Shown: in pieces, positions 1 through 10,246 of the stretch
Layout: every line of letters starts with the position of its first letter
How positions within the stretch are numbered: position 1 is the first letter of the stretch
DNA from: Macrotrachela quadricornifera
Taxonomy: Eukaryota > Rotifera > Eurotatoria > Philodinida > Philodinidae
Length of the DNA stretch: 64,000 nucleotides
Assembly (NCBI GenBank): GCA_022393335.1
Contig: JAJEKB010020635.1
Coordinates: forward strand, 841,747-905,746
Reading direction: 5' to 3'
The notes under the pieces: generated by a model
Seen by the model: only the letters and a program-made list of their open reading frames with translations
The model's database searches: none
Told to the model about the DNA's origin: nothing
Translations under genes and position numbers: made by a program

Positions 1-1100
1 TTATGCCACGTTAGTGTTTTCCTCGTCCGTAACGATCATAAATTTATGTTAGAATTTCATAAAATTTGTTCTTTCCTCTCGTGTAGAACTTTTCTTTTCT
101 GTCTTATTTTATGCCATCATTCCATATACGCACTTTCATAGATTAGTCATCCTTTGTTTCTTTTTTTTCTTAGTTGTTTTTCTCTCACACACAAAACAGC
201 TGAATTGAATTCGCCTAAAAAGGTGACAGAATTATTTTACATTGTTTTACTTTTCGAGTAAGTAATTTCTCTGTCTTTGATAAAAAATCACTTATTATTC
301 ATAGTTGAGAGTGAGACTTATGACAAGTTAGAATAAAAAAAAGATAAACAGGCATTTTGACATGTCGTCGCTACTTTTCATTCTGAATATCCATTTTCTT
401 CAAAATTTCATTACTTTTATAATAACAATATGAGATACTCAGAACCATCATCAAAAAATACACAGATGTTCGTAAAAATTTTTAACAGGCGTTCGGTACA
501 GAAACGACACATATATTTACGTATGAGGAACTCGATAATTTTAACGAATGTATGCAATAAAACCATAGGAATGCCGGAACAATGATTAACGGATGTTCGT
601 AACACTTTTTCTTTTACAATATTATACACGGTATATTAGACATAGTTTTAGATATAAAAATGTGTACTGAATTACAAACTTCTATTATTGTTTCTTTTCG
701 AGTTTTCACTTTTAATATGTTGAGACCTATTCTTCTTTTTTTACAGCTTTATATCTAACTTCGTTTGAAAACTATTTTATTTCGTATATCACTATGTTTG
801 CATTCGAACACCCATTGAAGGACTAAATGTCATTTCCGAACATTCCGCGTCAAATATGGATGTTCGAAATGACAGCGACGAAACGTGTGAAGACCGATAA
901 ACCAAAATGAAAATAATTTACCATTGCTGATGAATGATTGATGTGAGGCCCAGTCGACCACATGAATCAACTGTATCTATAATTTTTAATTACATTCTTC
1001 AAAATTAGTAGGTCCGATATTAATATGAGGCAAACTGAATTGATCAATTTATCGATATATTCTTCCACACTATAATGAATATCTAAGAAGAAGGATACTT
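1..1100. other. Intergenic, no gene recognised
   Basis: This is AT-rich sequence with only short, compositionally unremarkable open frames. A 70-codon frame on the minus strand at 417-629 has no recognisable domain and is treated as chance. No RNA gene or repeat array was seen. Confidence 0.5.
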
Positions 1101-1104
1101 GAAG

Positions 1105-1750
1105 ATGAGTTACACATAACGAATGTGCCATAAAGAATGAGAAACTCTATAGTATGACTATAACTTTTTGTCTTTTTGATCTTTAGTGCTGCTTCTTTTT
1201 CCAAAAGATGCGCCGTCAAATTCTTTACAAAACCATAATCAAATTATAAATGGCTAATGTTTGTGTCTCTGTTTTTTTATCATCATCTAGATCGTTTATT
1301 CTAACAATAAATGATACTATAAGATGCAACGTGAATAGCTCTACAATTTACAACGAACAGTTTATTTCGTATATATGTATCTTTTGTATTTATAATGAGC
1401 AAAATTCTGTGCGATCAAAAAAATGATCTTATTCACGCTGCATCTTTTGATATAATTTACTGTTAGAACAAACGATCTCGATAATGATAAAAAAAGAGAC
1501 ACAAACATCAACCATCCATACGAGATTTGCTATCTTTGAAAGTCGGATAGGTTTTATGTGTTGAATAATCTTTGTTCAATTTTTTTCCTTAATTTACTAT
1601 ATAAGTATGTTTGAAGGTGGTCTTGTAGAGAATTTTACGGCGCGTCTTTTGGAAAAAGAGGCAGCACTAAAGATCGAGAAGAAAAAAGTTATAGTCAAAT
1701 TACGGAGACCTTCATTCTTTATGGCGCATCCATTACATCTAATTTTGAGA
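1105..1750. repeat. Long imperfect inverted repeat (foldback/MITE-like)
   Basis: The left arm (about 1105-1345) reappears reverse-complemented in the right arm (about 1422-1750). Matching blocks include GTTTGTGTCTCT (1260-1272 against the complement of about 1495-1508), AAGATGCAACGTGAATA (1322-1338 against the complement of about 1430-1448), and a segment around CGGCGCRTCTTTTGGAAAAA at 1195-1215 and 1639-1660. The right arm carries about 80 extra bases (1530-1605). The 82-codon frame at 1607-1855 lies mostly in the right arm and is probably element-derived rather than a host gene. A related, diverged segment is at 38.3 kb. Confidence 0.75.
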
Positions 1751-2050
1751 AATAATCAAAATTTATTTCTTACTATTCATGTTCATTTATGTTTATATAT
1801 CATCTTTCAATGTTGTTTAATGATTAATAAAAAAAAATCCCGTGCAAAACAATAACCCTCGGCTAATTAAAAAAACAGAATTAATTTGGAAATTTTTTTC
1901 GATCTGTAAATAGATAAAACATGTACAAATCTTATTACTACATTTGAGTTAATTCGATCTAGGCTTCATTGATACATTACAGAAGAAAAATAAAAATATA
2001 AAATGCATGGGAGAACACACTATTCGGGCAACCTACTTTTGGGCGGGTAG

Positions 2051-2221
2051 TCAAATCCTCAAGTCTATATATTTGGGAACGTGTTGGGTTCTCATGAGCT
2101 ACTATTTAGAGGTACATTTAGGTTCTCATGAACTACTATTTTGAGATACTTGTAGAATCTCATGGGCTCTGATACCGACATAAATTTGGGTCCTTTTAGA
2201 CTAGTATATGGATGTACTAAT
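2051..2221. repeat. Minisatellite array 1, about 35-bp unit
   Basis: About five degenerate direct units of 34-35 bp with a core like TCTCATGAGCTACTATTTAG. The best-conserved pair is 2086-2120 and 2121-2154; the outer units are diverged. The same unit forms a second array about 340 bp downstream, so the two may be parts of one interrupted array. Confidence 0.7.
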
Positions 2222-2560
2222 TCGAATCTTTAGAATTGGTTAAAATTGAAATTGGAATTAGTTTAGATGAGTTGGAATCGATTAAAATGGCTCGATTTAC
2301 TTAAACTTGCTATGAAATCCTAAGAATTGGTATAGAATTGCTCTGCAACTTACTAGAATCGTGCTGAATTAACTGCAATTAACAAGACTTTATATGAACT
2401 ATAACTAGCTCAAACTCATTCAAAACAGTTTTAGACCAATTCCAATGATTCCAAGACAAGAATTGGAATTAGAATTGGTTGGAATGGAAACTGATGCATC
2501 TGTAGACTAGTGGTTAGACGTATCCTTAGGTACCCATTGGGATGCACCAGCTCCAGTAGG
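2222..2560. other. Spacer between minisatellite arrays, rich in GAATTGG motifs
   Basis: The sequence between the two arrays repeatedly uses GAATTGG/CCAATTC words (for example near 2231-2262 and 2436-2485), partly in inverted orientation. No coding potential was recognised. Confidence 0.4.
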
Positions 2561-2563
2561 CTG

Positions 2564-2731
2564 AGTCCTCATGAGCTACTATTTGAAGACACCCTGGGAT
2601 TCTCGTGTGTTATTATTTGGAGGTACCCCCGGATTTCTTATATGCTATCATTTAGATATTCCCTTGTATCCTCATAGCCTATTATTTAGAGACGCCCATG
2701 GCTCATTATGTACTATTATGGGTAAGTGTCC
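2564..2731. repeat. Minisatellite array 2, about 35-bp unit
   Basis: Five consecutive 31-35 bp units start near 2564, 2598, 2632, 2667 and 2701, each containing a variant of CTCATGAGCTACTATTTAGA followed by a GC-richer ACCC/GCCC segment. The 60-codon open frame at 2571-2753 is simply this repeat being read through, not a gene. Confidence 0.75.
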
Positions 2732-2739
2732 TTATGTCC

Positions 2740-4260
2740 TGATGTTATGTTAATCCTTTCGTCATCCGTCGCTCTTCAAGAAAACTAGAGTAAGGTTTCC
2801 TTCTTTGGGAAAATTATAAGTTTGCACGTGTGCTCCTTTTACAATACTTGTTTTTCATATTGCCATTAAGATTCAATCAACGCACAAATAAAAATGTCAA
2901 AACCTATAAACAGTTTCGATACGGAAACGGATATATTTTATGTTCTGCGAGAGGAATAGGCAGTGATCCGTTAACTATAAAGCAGGGAACTTGCATTTTG
3001 GAGAGATAGATAGCTCAAACTGCTAACTATTATAACAGTTTATATCGTCGGATGCTACACCGGCATTGTTACTCAGGTACGATGAATCCCGTGTATAAGA
3101 AGTATCAATTATACTTCTGTTTCTTCAGAAACCATTATTTTTAAAAGAAAGATTTATACATAATGTCACAAAAATTAGTATAAACTTGCATCATTTGGTT
3201 TCTTATCTATACATAAGTTCCTCACAAGCAAAAATCTTAGAGACCAGTGTTGTTCCAAACGTTAAACCCTTTCAATACCTATAAGACAATTATGTTATAT
3301 TAATGTGAATTGATATATATTTTCCCGCACTCAAAAGACAATAGTGTTTGTGATCTTTTTGTTGATAGAAAACGTATAGGAAGCAAACCAATTGAAACAT
3401 AAAGGTGATCTATAATTAAATATCAAGAAGCAATGAGATGATTTACTAGTCTCTGAAAGCATCTGTTCTGCGGTTATTTTGGGTAGCTGGACTTCTAATG
3501 TGTTTCGAAATTGACAACCTTGGGATTGCGCTTCTGCTCCGCGTATAGACTTCTGTTATATAGTGGATTAATATTCTGTAAAGGGATATTAATAAGACAT
3601 AAGAATCGCAGAATACAGTCATACAATGGCATATGAGGGTGCAAGGATGCCTCTAAATAACAGCATATGTGGGTCCAGTCACCCAGTTCTGAACGGGAAC
3701 GAATGCATTCCTATTCTCATCTATTCCCAGTCATTCCGATTATTTTTTTCCCCCTTGATAAAATGTTTGTGTTTATCAGGAGCATGTATTCTATTCTAGT
3801 AAAAATTCGAGTAATTGCGTTTGATATTGGGTATTTCTTTTTGTGTCATCCATTAATATGATTAGTGTTTTGTCTTCAACATTCCCTTACAAAAGTTATT
3901 GATTTTGTTAGCTGTAGATAATTATACTTTCATCGTTGTTCGAATAGAACAAATGAAGATGTATTATTTGTTTTCTATGAAATATCTTTATCATATTTTA
4001 GATTCAAATTCGGCATGAATTATACTCAAAACTTTTCTAATTAAGGACTCTGTATTAACAACAGTGATTAATCGTAAGAGTCTGTTCTTTTTCATCAAAG
4101 TCAGTTGTCAACATCACTTTCTTATCATTATATTACTGCTCAAGTGATTAGCCATTTCGATGGGTTGTCACCATACTTCTAGCGTTGTGACTAAAAATCG
4201 TAAATTATTTTTTATTAAATTAGAACAACTATACTTTTTTAGTTTTTTAAGAAAGTGCAG
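2740..4260. other. Intergenic, no gene recognised
   Basis: About 1.5 kb of AT-rich sequence. A 64-codon frame at 3667-3861 shows no known domain or conserved composition. No tRNA, TE protein or strong inverted repeat was noticed. Confidence 0.45.
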
Positions 4261-4269
4261 AATCCAATT

Positions 4270-4712
4270 ATGCCTTACAGAAAATAAAACAAGATTTGTT
4301 TGAACTTCAAAGAGATCAGAATGATATGATCTCCGCGAAACCAATTAATGATGATATGTTTCACTGGATGGCGACTCTACGAGGACCACATGACACACCA
4401 TTCGAAGGTGGAATGTTTGTTATTGCTATTGACTTCAGTGACGATTATCCATTTAAACCACCGCAATGTCGATTTGTGACTGAAATTTTCCATCCAAATA
4501 TCTCCCACAACGGCGATGTTCGACTTAACATTTTGAAAAATGATTGGTCACCTACTCTTTCTATATCCAAAATTCTCATATCGATTCTCTCTCTGCTTGA
4601 TGATCCAAATCCATTCGAGTATATCAATGAAGACGCAGCTCACCTTTATCGAGAAGATCGTGAAAAGTACAATTCAACTGTTCGCAGCTTCACTCAAAAA
4701 TATGCCATGTAA
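4270..4712 (+). pseudogene. UBE2D-like ubiquitin-conjugating enzyme copy lacking the catalytic cysteine
   Basis: The reading frame from the ALQKIKQDL segment (codons from 4272) to the terminal QKYAM stop corresponds residue for residue to the 147-residue UBE2D (class I E2) fold without introns or indels. The HPN motif (Asn at E2 position 77), PFKPP loop 1 and WSP loop 2, which contact the E1 and RING/U-box E3, are kept. The catalytic Cys85 is Arg (CGA at 4521-4523), and the positions of Cys107 and Cys111 hold Leu and Asp. The expected start ATG-GCC appears as ATG-CC (4270-4274), a one-base loss that puts the ATG out of frame; the next in-frame ATG is at 4326, after most of helix 1. The absence of introns suggests a retrocopy. 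Known UBE2D enzymes pass ubiquitin through Cys85, so this copy cannot do so by the usual route. It could be a pseudogene or, if a start is supplied by splicing, an E3-binding pseudoenzyme. Family identity is certain; functional status is open. Confidence 0.85.
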
Positions 4713-4759
4713 CGTGATAATAACGACTGAACGAATAAAAAAAAATGGATATAACTTCG

Positions 4760-5345
4760 TTTGATATCTGTGTTGCAGACTAAAGATGACACTTTATCTT
4801 TATTTCACTTTAAAAAAATAAAGTAAAGTAGAATAAAATAATGTAAACGTATTTTATAACGCAATAGTATTCAAAAAACTTAAATATCTTGCAGCATTAT
4901 CAAAGTATGATGATGATGAACTACGAATTTGACAAAGAATACCAAGGAAACTACTTATTATGATTAGAATCGATGATACCTACTATTGAAAATGACATTA
5001 AAAATATTAATAGAGAATCGATTGTATCCAATTTATTTTGAAAAATTTAAATCAATTTTTATTTTACTCGATTATACTTAACTTTAGTTTGAGAAGAGAG
5101 AAAATGATGAGTTTCAAAGAATTCTTTGAAAATTTACTTTCTATCAATTCCGTCAGAATGAAAAATATCAACGCTGTCATTTAGTCTATTTTTTTACCTA
5201 TGCTATTAGAAATCGTAGTCGTTATAGATCAAAACTAAAACGATGATTTTTTTCTTAAAATATCAATGATTTCAACGAATCATAGAAAAGATTTAAAAAC
5301 GAAGTATTTAAATATATCACACAAATATAATATTTTTTTTCCTAT
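4760..5345. other. Intergenic, no gene recognised
   Basis: AT-rich 3' flank of the E2 copy. An A-rich stretch after the stop (4733-4743) could be a degraded polyadenylation signal or tail of a retrocopy, but this is too weak to claim. Nothing else was recognised. Confidence 0.4.
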
Positions 5346-5354
5346 AGAAAGCAG

Positions 5355-5600
5355 CAGTTACAAAATTCTTACCCAACAGAATTCAGAATTCTGTAACTTA
5401 TATCTTATTTATATTACTACTGTGGCAAATTCCGTTAAGAATTCTAATTTTCAGCAGAATTTTATTTTTCATGCATGTATATAATTGGATTAGAGTCTAT
5501 ATGTTGAATTAAAATTTCGTCTGAATATTAGGATTCTATTCAAATTTCTGCTATAAAAATAAAATTCTTACGGAAATTCTACTTTTGATGGGTACATCTC
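5355..5600. repeat. AGCAGAATTC-rich dispersed repeat, copy 1
   Basis: This stretch combines a left end (5359-5395, AAAATTCTTACCCAACAGAA) with a right part (5500-5598) containing repeated GAATTCTGCT-type words and ending near TTTTGATGGGTACA. Both parts recur at 6485-6632: the first inverted (CTGGGTAAGAATTTTG near 6618-6633), the second direct (TTTTTGGTGGATACA near 6553-6568). It looks like a short non-autonomous element family. The precise ends are uncertain. Confidence 0.55.
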
Positions 5601-5610
5601 ATGTGATATA

Positions 5611-6425
5611 AACCGGATAAAAACTGGCGGCTAACTACGCTTTTACCGATCCGGTTACCGGCTTTCGAAATCGCGGTAAACTGGCGTTTTTATCCAGTGA
5701 ACCGTAGTTAACCGATGCTGGTATGTGCAACTAGTCAATACCGTTTGCCTCTATTTTTTGAATGTTTGCATAGCAAAATTTAACAGATATTTTTAGATTC
5801 ATGTAATTTTGATTTCACCCAAAAAAAAAACTAAGAAAATGGGTACTTTTCTGTTATCTGCCCTCACTCTCACCTTCATCCCCTCAAAATTCAAAAGAGA
5901 AGGCAGATAACGAAAAAGTACCAGAAAATGTAATAATGCAAAAAATAAACGAAAAATGTGGTGAGAAATAGATTCAGAAAATAAGTTATAAAAAATTAGT
6001 ATAAAAATTAATAAAATCAATAAAAATAACTTTAAAGAAAATAAATCTAAGCATAATAAATATTAAAAGAATGAATCTGAAAGGGTATAGAATTAAAAAA
6101 ATAATTTAATAAATTTTCAAATAACTAATGTAAAAAAATGAATATTAAAAAATTAAATATAAAAAAATTTAATGCTTACTTGAACTCCATCGTCGTTAAA
6201 ATATATTTGTGTCTTTCAGCAAGTGAAAAAACAAATAATACAGCACATTTACATGTGTATATACATACATTTCTTTTTTTCCGTTCTGTGTAGCCATTCT
6301 CTTTCTATTATATATAGTTCATCGGAATATCATTGGTGAGCCGCTAGTTTCTTTCGCTAAACTATCGATTTGCCCGGTTTTACCGGTTAACCGCTGGTTT
6401 TGCCGGTCTAAGCGGTTTATTGTTA
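5611..6425. mobile_element. Candidate non-autonomous element bounded by CCGGT-rich inverted ends
   Basis: Two GC-rich blocks in otherwise very AT-rich DNA, 5611-5735 and 6340-6425, are related in inverted orientation: TAAACCGGATAAAAACTGGC on the left, and on the right the complement reads TAAACCG...ACCAGCGGTTAACC. Each contains several CCGGTTAACCGG-like palindromes. The intervening 600 bp is AT-rich and holds a hairpin at 5838-5935 (arms around GGTACTTTTCTGTTATCTGCC). No transposase is present. An hAT-like origin is possible but not shown. Confidence 0.4.
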
Positions 6426-6484
6426 AAGGTGTTCGGGTATTCGTGGCATGGGTTAGATATATAAAAGCGTGTCTATGGGATTGA

Positions 6485-6635
6485 GATTCTGCTAGAATGT
6501 TAAAATTCTATCCGAAATTCTGCTGTGAAAATACAATTATTAGCAAAATTCTATTTTTGGTGGATACATAGTTGTATGAAAGTCCATAATGCACAAAATT
6601 CTGATTTCTGCTGGGTAAGAATTTTGCAGGTCCTC
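6485..6635. repeat. AGCAGAATTC-rich dispersed repeat, copy 2
   Basis: This is the partner of the 5355-5600 repeat. It contains several AATTCTGCT words, the direct match to the right part of copy 1, and the inverted TTCTGCTGGGTAAGAATTTT end. The two copies flank the CCGGT-bounded element, which suggests nested insertion. Confidence 0.5.
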
Positions 6636-6639
6636 AATA

Positions 6640-7313
6640 ATGAGATAACAGTGAAGGAGAAGAACAAAGAGGTATCCTGTTGATAAGTGAAAGAAAGAAA
6701 AGTCGAAGAGTAAACATGTTTGTAGCTTATTTTCATTTCTGTTGTTATTTTTTTTACTTCTTTTCGTTCTATCTATATCTGCACATAACTTTTATATATT
6801 GTTTTCTTTGTTCTGAAATCTCTCTAGATCTCAGCATAATCTGATATATTTGTTACTATGGTCCAAAGTCAAACGAACATCATATCAAACATTAATCTTG
6901 TTTTATATTGCGTAGTTAATATTACCTGCTACATAATATAACTTACATGTATATTATGTTGCATAATATATATCTGTGACTCACATTATGATTCAAAGCG
7001 CAATGTCGTTGTAGTTATAATTGCGTCGTAATTTTTAAGCATAACTGAATACATGTGATGTATGACATTGTGAAAACTAAGTCTCTCTTTTATTCATTCT
7101 GCTCTTGCTGTAGATGATAACAGCAAACTTTATCGACTTAATATATTAATGTTTGTTAAACAAGAGCACATGACGATTTTAATTGCATCTTTCTCTATTT
7201 TTTTTTTGTTCTATTTTTTAAAACATATATATATATATGCACACGTATATTGTTATTGTCAATTGACACATCTATATTGTAAAAGATACTTTTTCATAGA
7301 TTTCATTTTTCAA
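6640..7313. other. Intergenic / 5' flank of the PhyH-like gene
   Basis: AT-rich, with no gene recognised. It includes an in-frame hydrophobic extension (7149-7313) that would add 55 residues to the following protein. Its composition (poly-T, ATATAT) is non-coding in character, so it is treated as 5' flank. Confidence 0.5.
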
Positions 7314-8201
7314 ATGACACTTGATACGAAACCAACCATTGCACGTGTATTGGCAGGCAATCCTACTGCCGAAGCTGAAATATTAGAGCATCTTGAACGT
7401 GATGGCGTTGTAATCGTCACTGAAATGTTTCCTCGGAAATTCATTGAACAAGTAAAACAAGATCTTAAACCATACTTCGACCGCGATGTCGTTGATCAAT
7501 CGGGCTTCTTTCCGTCGACAACTCAACGTGCCACTGGTCTTTTCGGTATTTCAAGAGCGTGTGTCGATTTAGCCATGCATCCCTTGTTTTTGGCAGTGGC
7601 TAATCGACTACTCACATCCACTTATACCTTCTATCGTGGAAAAGTAACTACCGCTGTTGCAAAACCGATCATTTCATCGACTGTCGGCTTTCGTATTAAT
7701 CCTGGTGGTAAACGACAAGGACTTCATCGTGACGATAGTGATTTTCATCCACGAACATGCGACCGACCAGTGATGATTGGCTGTGTAACAGCTCTGACTC
7801 GGACTCACAAGGACAATGGAGCAACTCTTGTTATCCCGGGTTCCCATAAGTGGGAAGGTGAGGATCGAGTACCACTTCTAGAAGAAGCGGTATCAGCTGA
7901 ACTGGAGCCCGGCGATTCAGTCATCTTCTTGGGTGAAGTATATCATGCAGGAGGAGAAAACGTTACTAAAGATGAACAACGTGAAACAGTGGGTATCTTC
8001 ATGGCCAAGGGATTATATCGACAGGTTGAGAATGAATATCTCATGGTGCCGCCTGAACGTTGCAGAGAACTAAAATTAACTCCAGCTGAACTACGAGTGC
8101 TTGGTTATGGAATAGCGCCACCGGTCATGGGCTTTGTTAACTACAAAGATCCGATGGAATCTGTCTTTGGAATTGTTGATGAGGAGACTGTTCGAATGTA
8201 A
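7314..8201 (+). CDS. Phytanoyl-CoA dioxygenase (PhyH)-family Fe(II)/2-oxoglutarate oxygenase
   Basis: 295 residues from the ATG at 7314. An upstream in-frame ATG at 7149 would add a low-complexity hydrophobic leader that does not fit the family. The facial triad is visible as His138-Arg-Asp140 (in GLHRDDSDFHP) and His211 (EVYHAGGEN), with Arg223 (QRETVGIFM) placed to bind 2-oxoglutarate. Enzymes of this family hydroxylate or otherwise oxidise small molecules using Fe(II), O2 and 2-oxoglutarate. The substrate cannot be read from sequence; similarity in style is to fungal and bacterial PhyH-like proteins rather than the peroxisomal phytanoyl-CoA hydroxylase, and no PTS1 or PTS2 is seen (C-terminus TVRM). 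It has no introns and much higher GC than its flanks, consistent with horizontal acquisition (inference). The frame is intact. Confidence 0.88.
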   Translation: MTLDTKPTIARVLAGNPTAEAEILEHLERDGVVIVTEMFPRKFIEQVKQDLKPYFDRDVVDQSGFFPSTTQRATGLFGISRACVDLAMHPLFLAVANRLLTSTYTFYRGKVTTAVAKPIISSTVGFRINPGGKRQGLHRDDSDFHPRTCDRPVMIGCVTALTRTHKDNGATLVIPGSHKWEGEDRVPLLEEAVSAELEPGDSVIFLGEVYHAGGENVTKDEQRETVGIFMAKGLYRQVENEYLMVPPERCRELKLTPAELRVLGYGIAPPVMGFVNYKDPMESVFGIVDEETVRM

Positions 8202-8616
8202 TATGAAAACATTCCTCGGAAAGATTGTATTATACTAGCTGTTACTCCAGACTCTGTTTTAAATTTGTATCACTTGAAACTTGATTGTATTTTATATATA
8301 TATATATATATTCATGCATATTATTCACTTTTCTTTTGTTATCGTTTGTTTTTGACTTGAATATAGCAATTTAATCTTGACCGGTATACTGAAAATATGT
8401 TTATTAAATTGGCATTTGTAATTTAGTCATTCCAATTGTCGATCCAGTTTTATAAAACTTATTCGGGGCACTAGAACTTGCTATGATAACATTCTTTTTT
8501 AGATAGAAAATACCTTTTATCTGTGTTAAATTTTTTTTTCGAAATAGACGAAAACTATCAGTTGTAAAGAAAGCATATCGTTATTGAAAAAAAAATCAGT
8601 TAAAACACTGTTACCC
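8202..8616. other. 3' flank of the PhyH-like gene
   Basis: AT-rich sequence with an (AT)n microsatellite at about 8293-8311. No gene was recognised. Confidence 0.5.
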
Positions 8617-8748
8617 ATGTCAAAGACGTACGGCGGAAACCGGCCGGATCCCAATGATGAAAATATTAATCTTTTACGGATGACAGGTTATGAATCGCAT
8701 CCCATCGTTTCCTATCCGATAGCTGAAACCCAGATCTGGATTTTTTGA
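8617..8748 (+). CDS. Unassigned short ORF, 43 codons, coding-like composition
   Basis: An ATG frame (MSKTYGGNRPDP...) in a locally GC-richer patch. The protein is hydrophilic and has no domain I recognise. About 20 bp after its stop a TTTTTAG acceptor-like site (8785-8793) precedes a second open frame (8771-8959, ending RKLSKSYES), so both could be exons or remnants of one small gene. No convincing donor joins them in phase. Treat as tentative. Confidence 0.2.
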   Translation: MSKTYGGNRPDPNDENINLLRMTGYESHPIVSYPIAETQIWIF

Positions 8749-8959
8749 ACTATTCATAGAGTTTTAATTCGTGAGCTGGATTTTCATTTTTAGCTTGCAA
8801 CTCAATTTAATGAATCCAATAGAATTCAATGATGGAAAAAGATTGCATCGTAGTACTCAGGTCAAATATCCAGATGGTACGATCTCACAAGGTCATACAA
8901 GGGTGGATGGAATTATCCTTTCTGCGGTCAGAAAACTGTCTAAATCATATGAGTCATAA

Positions 8960-9386
8960 ATATTTTTCAAAATGGGTTTTATTATGTCTCAGGTGGTCTG
9001 AGATAATCACAGTCCACGCCTAATGTCGTCACTTAGAATCAAAAACATTAGAATCGAGTAGTATTGAATTGTACATGTCAGAAAAGTAAAAAATAAAATA
9101 TATGACATATAAAATCCAAATTTTAGTTAATGCGCTCTTTATAGAATATCAGTACTAAGCACATATATAAACTCAAATAAAATTGTACTTAACTTTGGGT
9201 CACAAACCTTAAGTAAAAATAAACTTCACTAGCAGTGTATTTTCTACTGCTACTAAGTACATATATATTTATGTAGTTGGGTTTCGGTAAGAGTAGCAAG
9301 GGAAAGCAAACTAATTTCATGATTTCAAGTCATATTAATCGGTTGAAGTCATTTTTTCAATTTTGATGAAAAATCATTAGAAATCA
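8960..9386. other. Intergenic, nothing recognised
   Basis: AT-rich sequence between the short ORFs and the inverted-repeat element. No feature supported. Confidence 0.45.
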
Positions 9387-9388
9387 TA

Positions 9389-10244
9389 CTTAGGTCGTAC
9401 AAAAAATTCTAAGATCATTAAATAGTAGTATAAAAATAATGAGATATTTTCAATTTTATTTTATCAAATGTTGAGGATAGTTGCCATGATTATTTATATC
9501 AAGGTCAATTTTTGAAGACACAATTTATTAAAAGCTTTTTTTGACCTCCTTTTCTAAAAAGAAAATTAGCTACTTTGGAAACCACATGAGGTAACCACAT
9601 TTCATTTGTTTGAAAAACTTAGTGGAATTTTGTTCTTGAATGTCAGGTGTACTCTAGCACTACTAATGATGTGATATTGATTTATTTTAGATAGGTTAGT
9701 GATAAGTCATCTAGTGCTAACTGACTTATTGAAGATGAATTGTCAAAGACTGTTGACAGATTTTAACCAAAGCTCTATTTGGTATATTCTTTAAAATAAA
9801 TAATCCTGAACGTGGATGAAGGCAAGACTGTAGATCACAAGTATTATATTAAAAATTGCCCGAAGTCTTTTGTCAATGAAATATGTAAACAAATATAGAT
9901 ATTAGATTCAAAATGTACAAAATTGCTTGACTATCATCATTGACTTCATACTCATTCAATATTATTAATTCTATAATAGAACAAGGCATTAATATAATGT
10001 CATACCCGACATATTCGCCAGGCATTATACGATAGAATTTTTGGCTTATTAATTCTATCGAATGTTGTTTCAATGAAATATAATTATCTCATGTGGTATC
10101 TAAGGTTGCTAAATTTTTTTTAGAAAAAGAGGTCAAAAAATAATCATGACAACTATGCTCAACATTTCACCAAATAAAATTGAAAATATCTCATTATTTT
10201 TATATTACTATTTAATGAACTTAGAACTTTTTGTACGACCTAAG
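9389..10244. mobile_element. Non-autonomous DNA transposon with about 200-bp terminal inverted repeats and TA flanks
   Basis: The left end CTTAGGTCGTACAAAAA (from 9389) matches the complement of the right end TTTTTGTACGACCTAAG (to 10244). The arms stay alignable for about 210 bp on the left and 170 bp on the right (shared words include ATAATGAGATATTTTCAATT and CCACATGAG). The left arm carries about 45 extra bases (around 9499-9540). Both ends abut TA (9387-9388 and 10245-10246), compatible with a Tc1/mariner-type target duplication. The interior encodes no transposase; its 66-codon frame at 9873-10073 is not recognisable. Classification by TA alone is inference. Confidence 0.75.
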
Positions 10245-10246
10245 TA

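Noticed and set aside
2571..2753. 60-codon ORF
   Set aside because: It is produced by reading through the 35-bp minisatellite.
4445..4764. Open frames overlapping the E2 copy on the minus strand and in another plus frame
   Set aside because: They are shadows of the clearly homologous E2 frame.
7149..7313. N-terminal 55-residue extension of the PhyH-like protein
   Set aside because: It is encoded by poly-T and ATATAT-rich sequence, is hydrophobic without a clean signal peptide, and lies outside the family's domain. The ATG at 7314 starts where homology-like composition starts.
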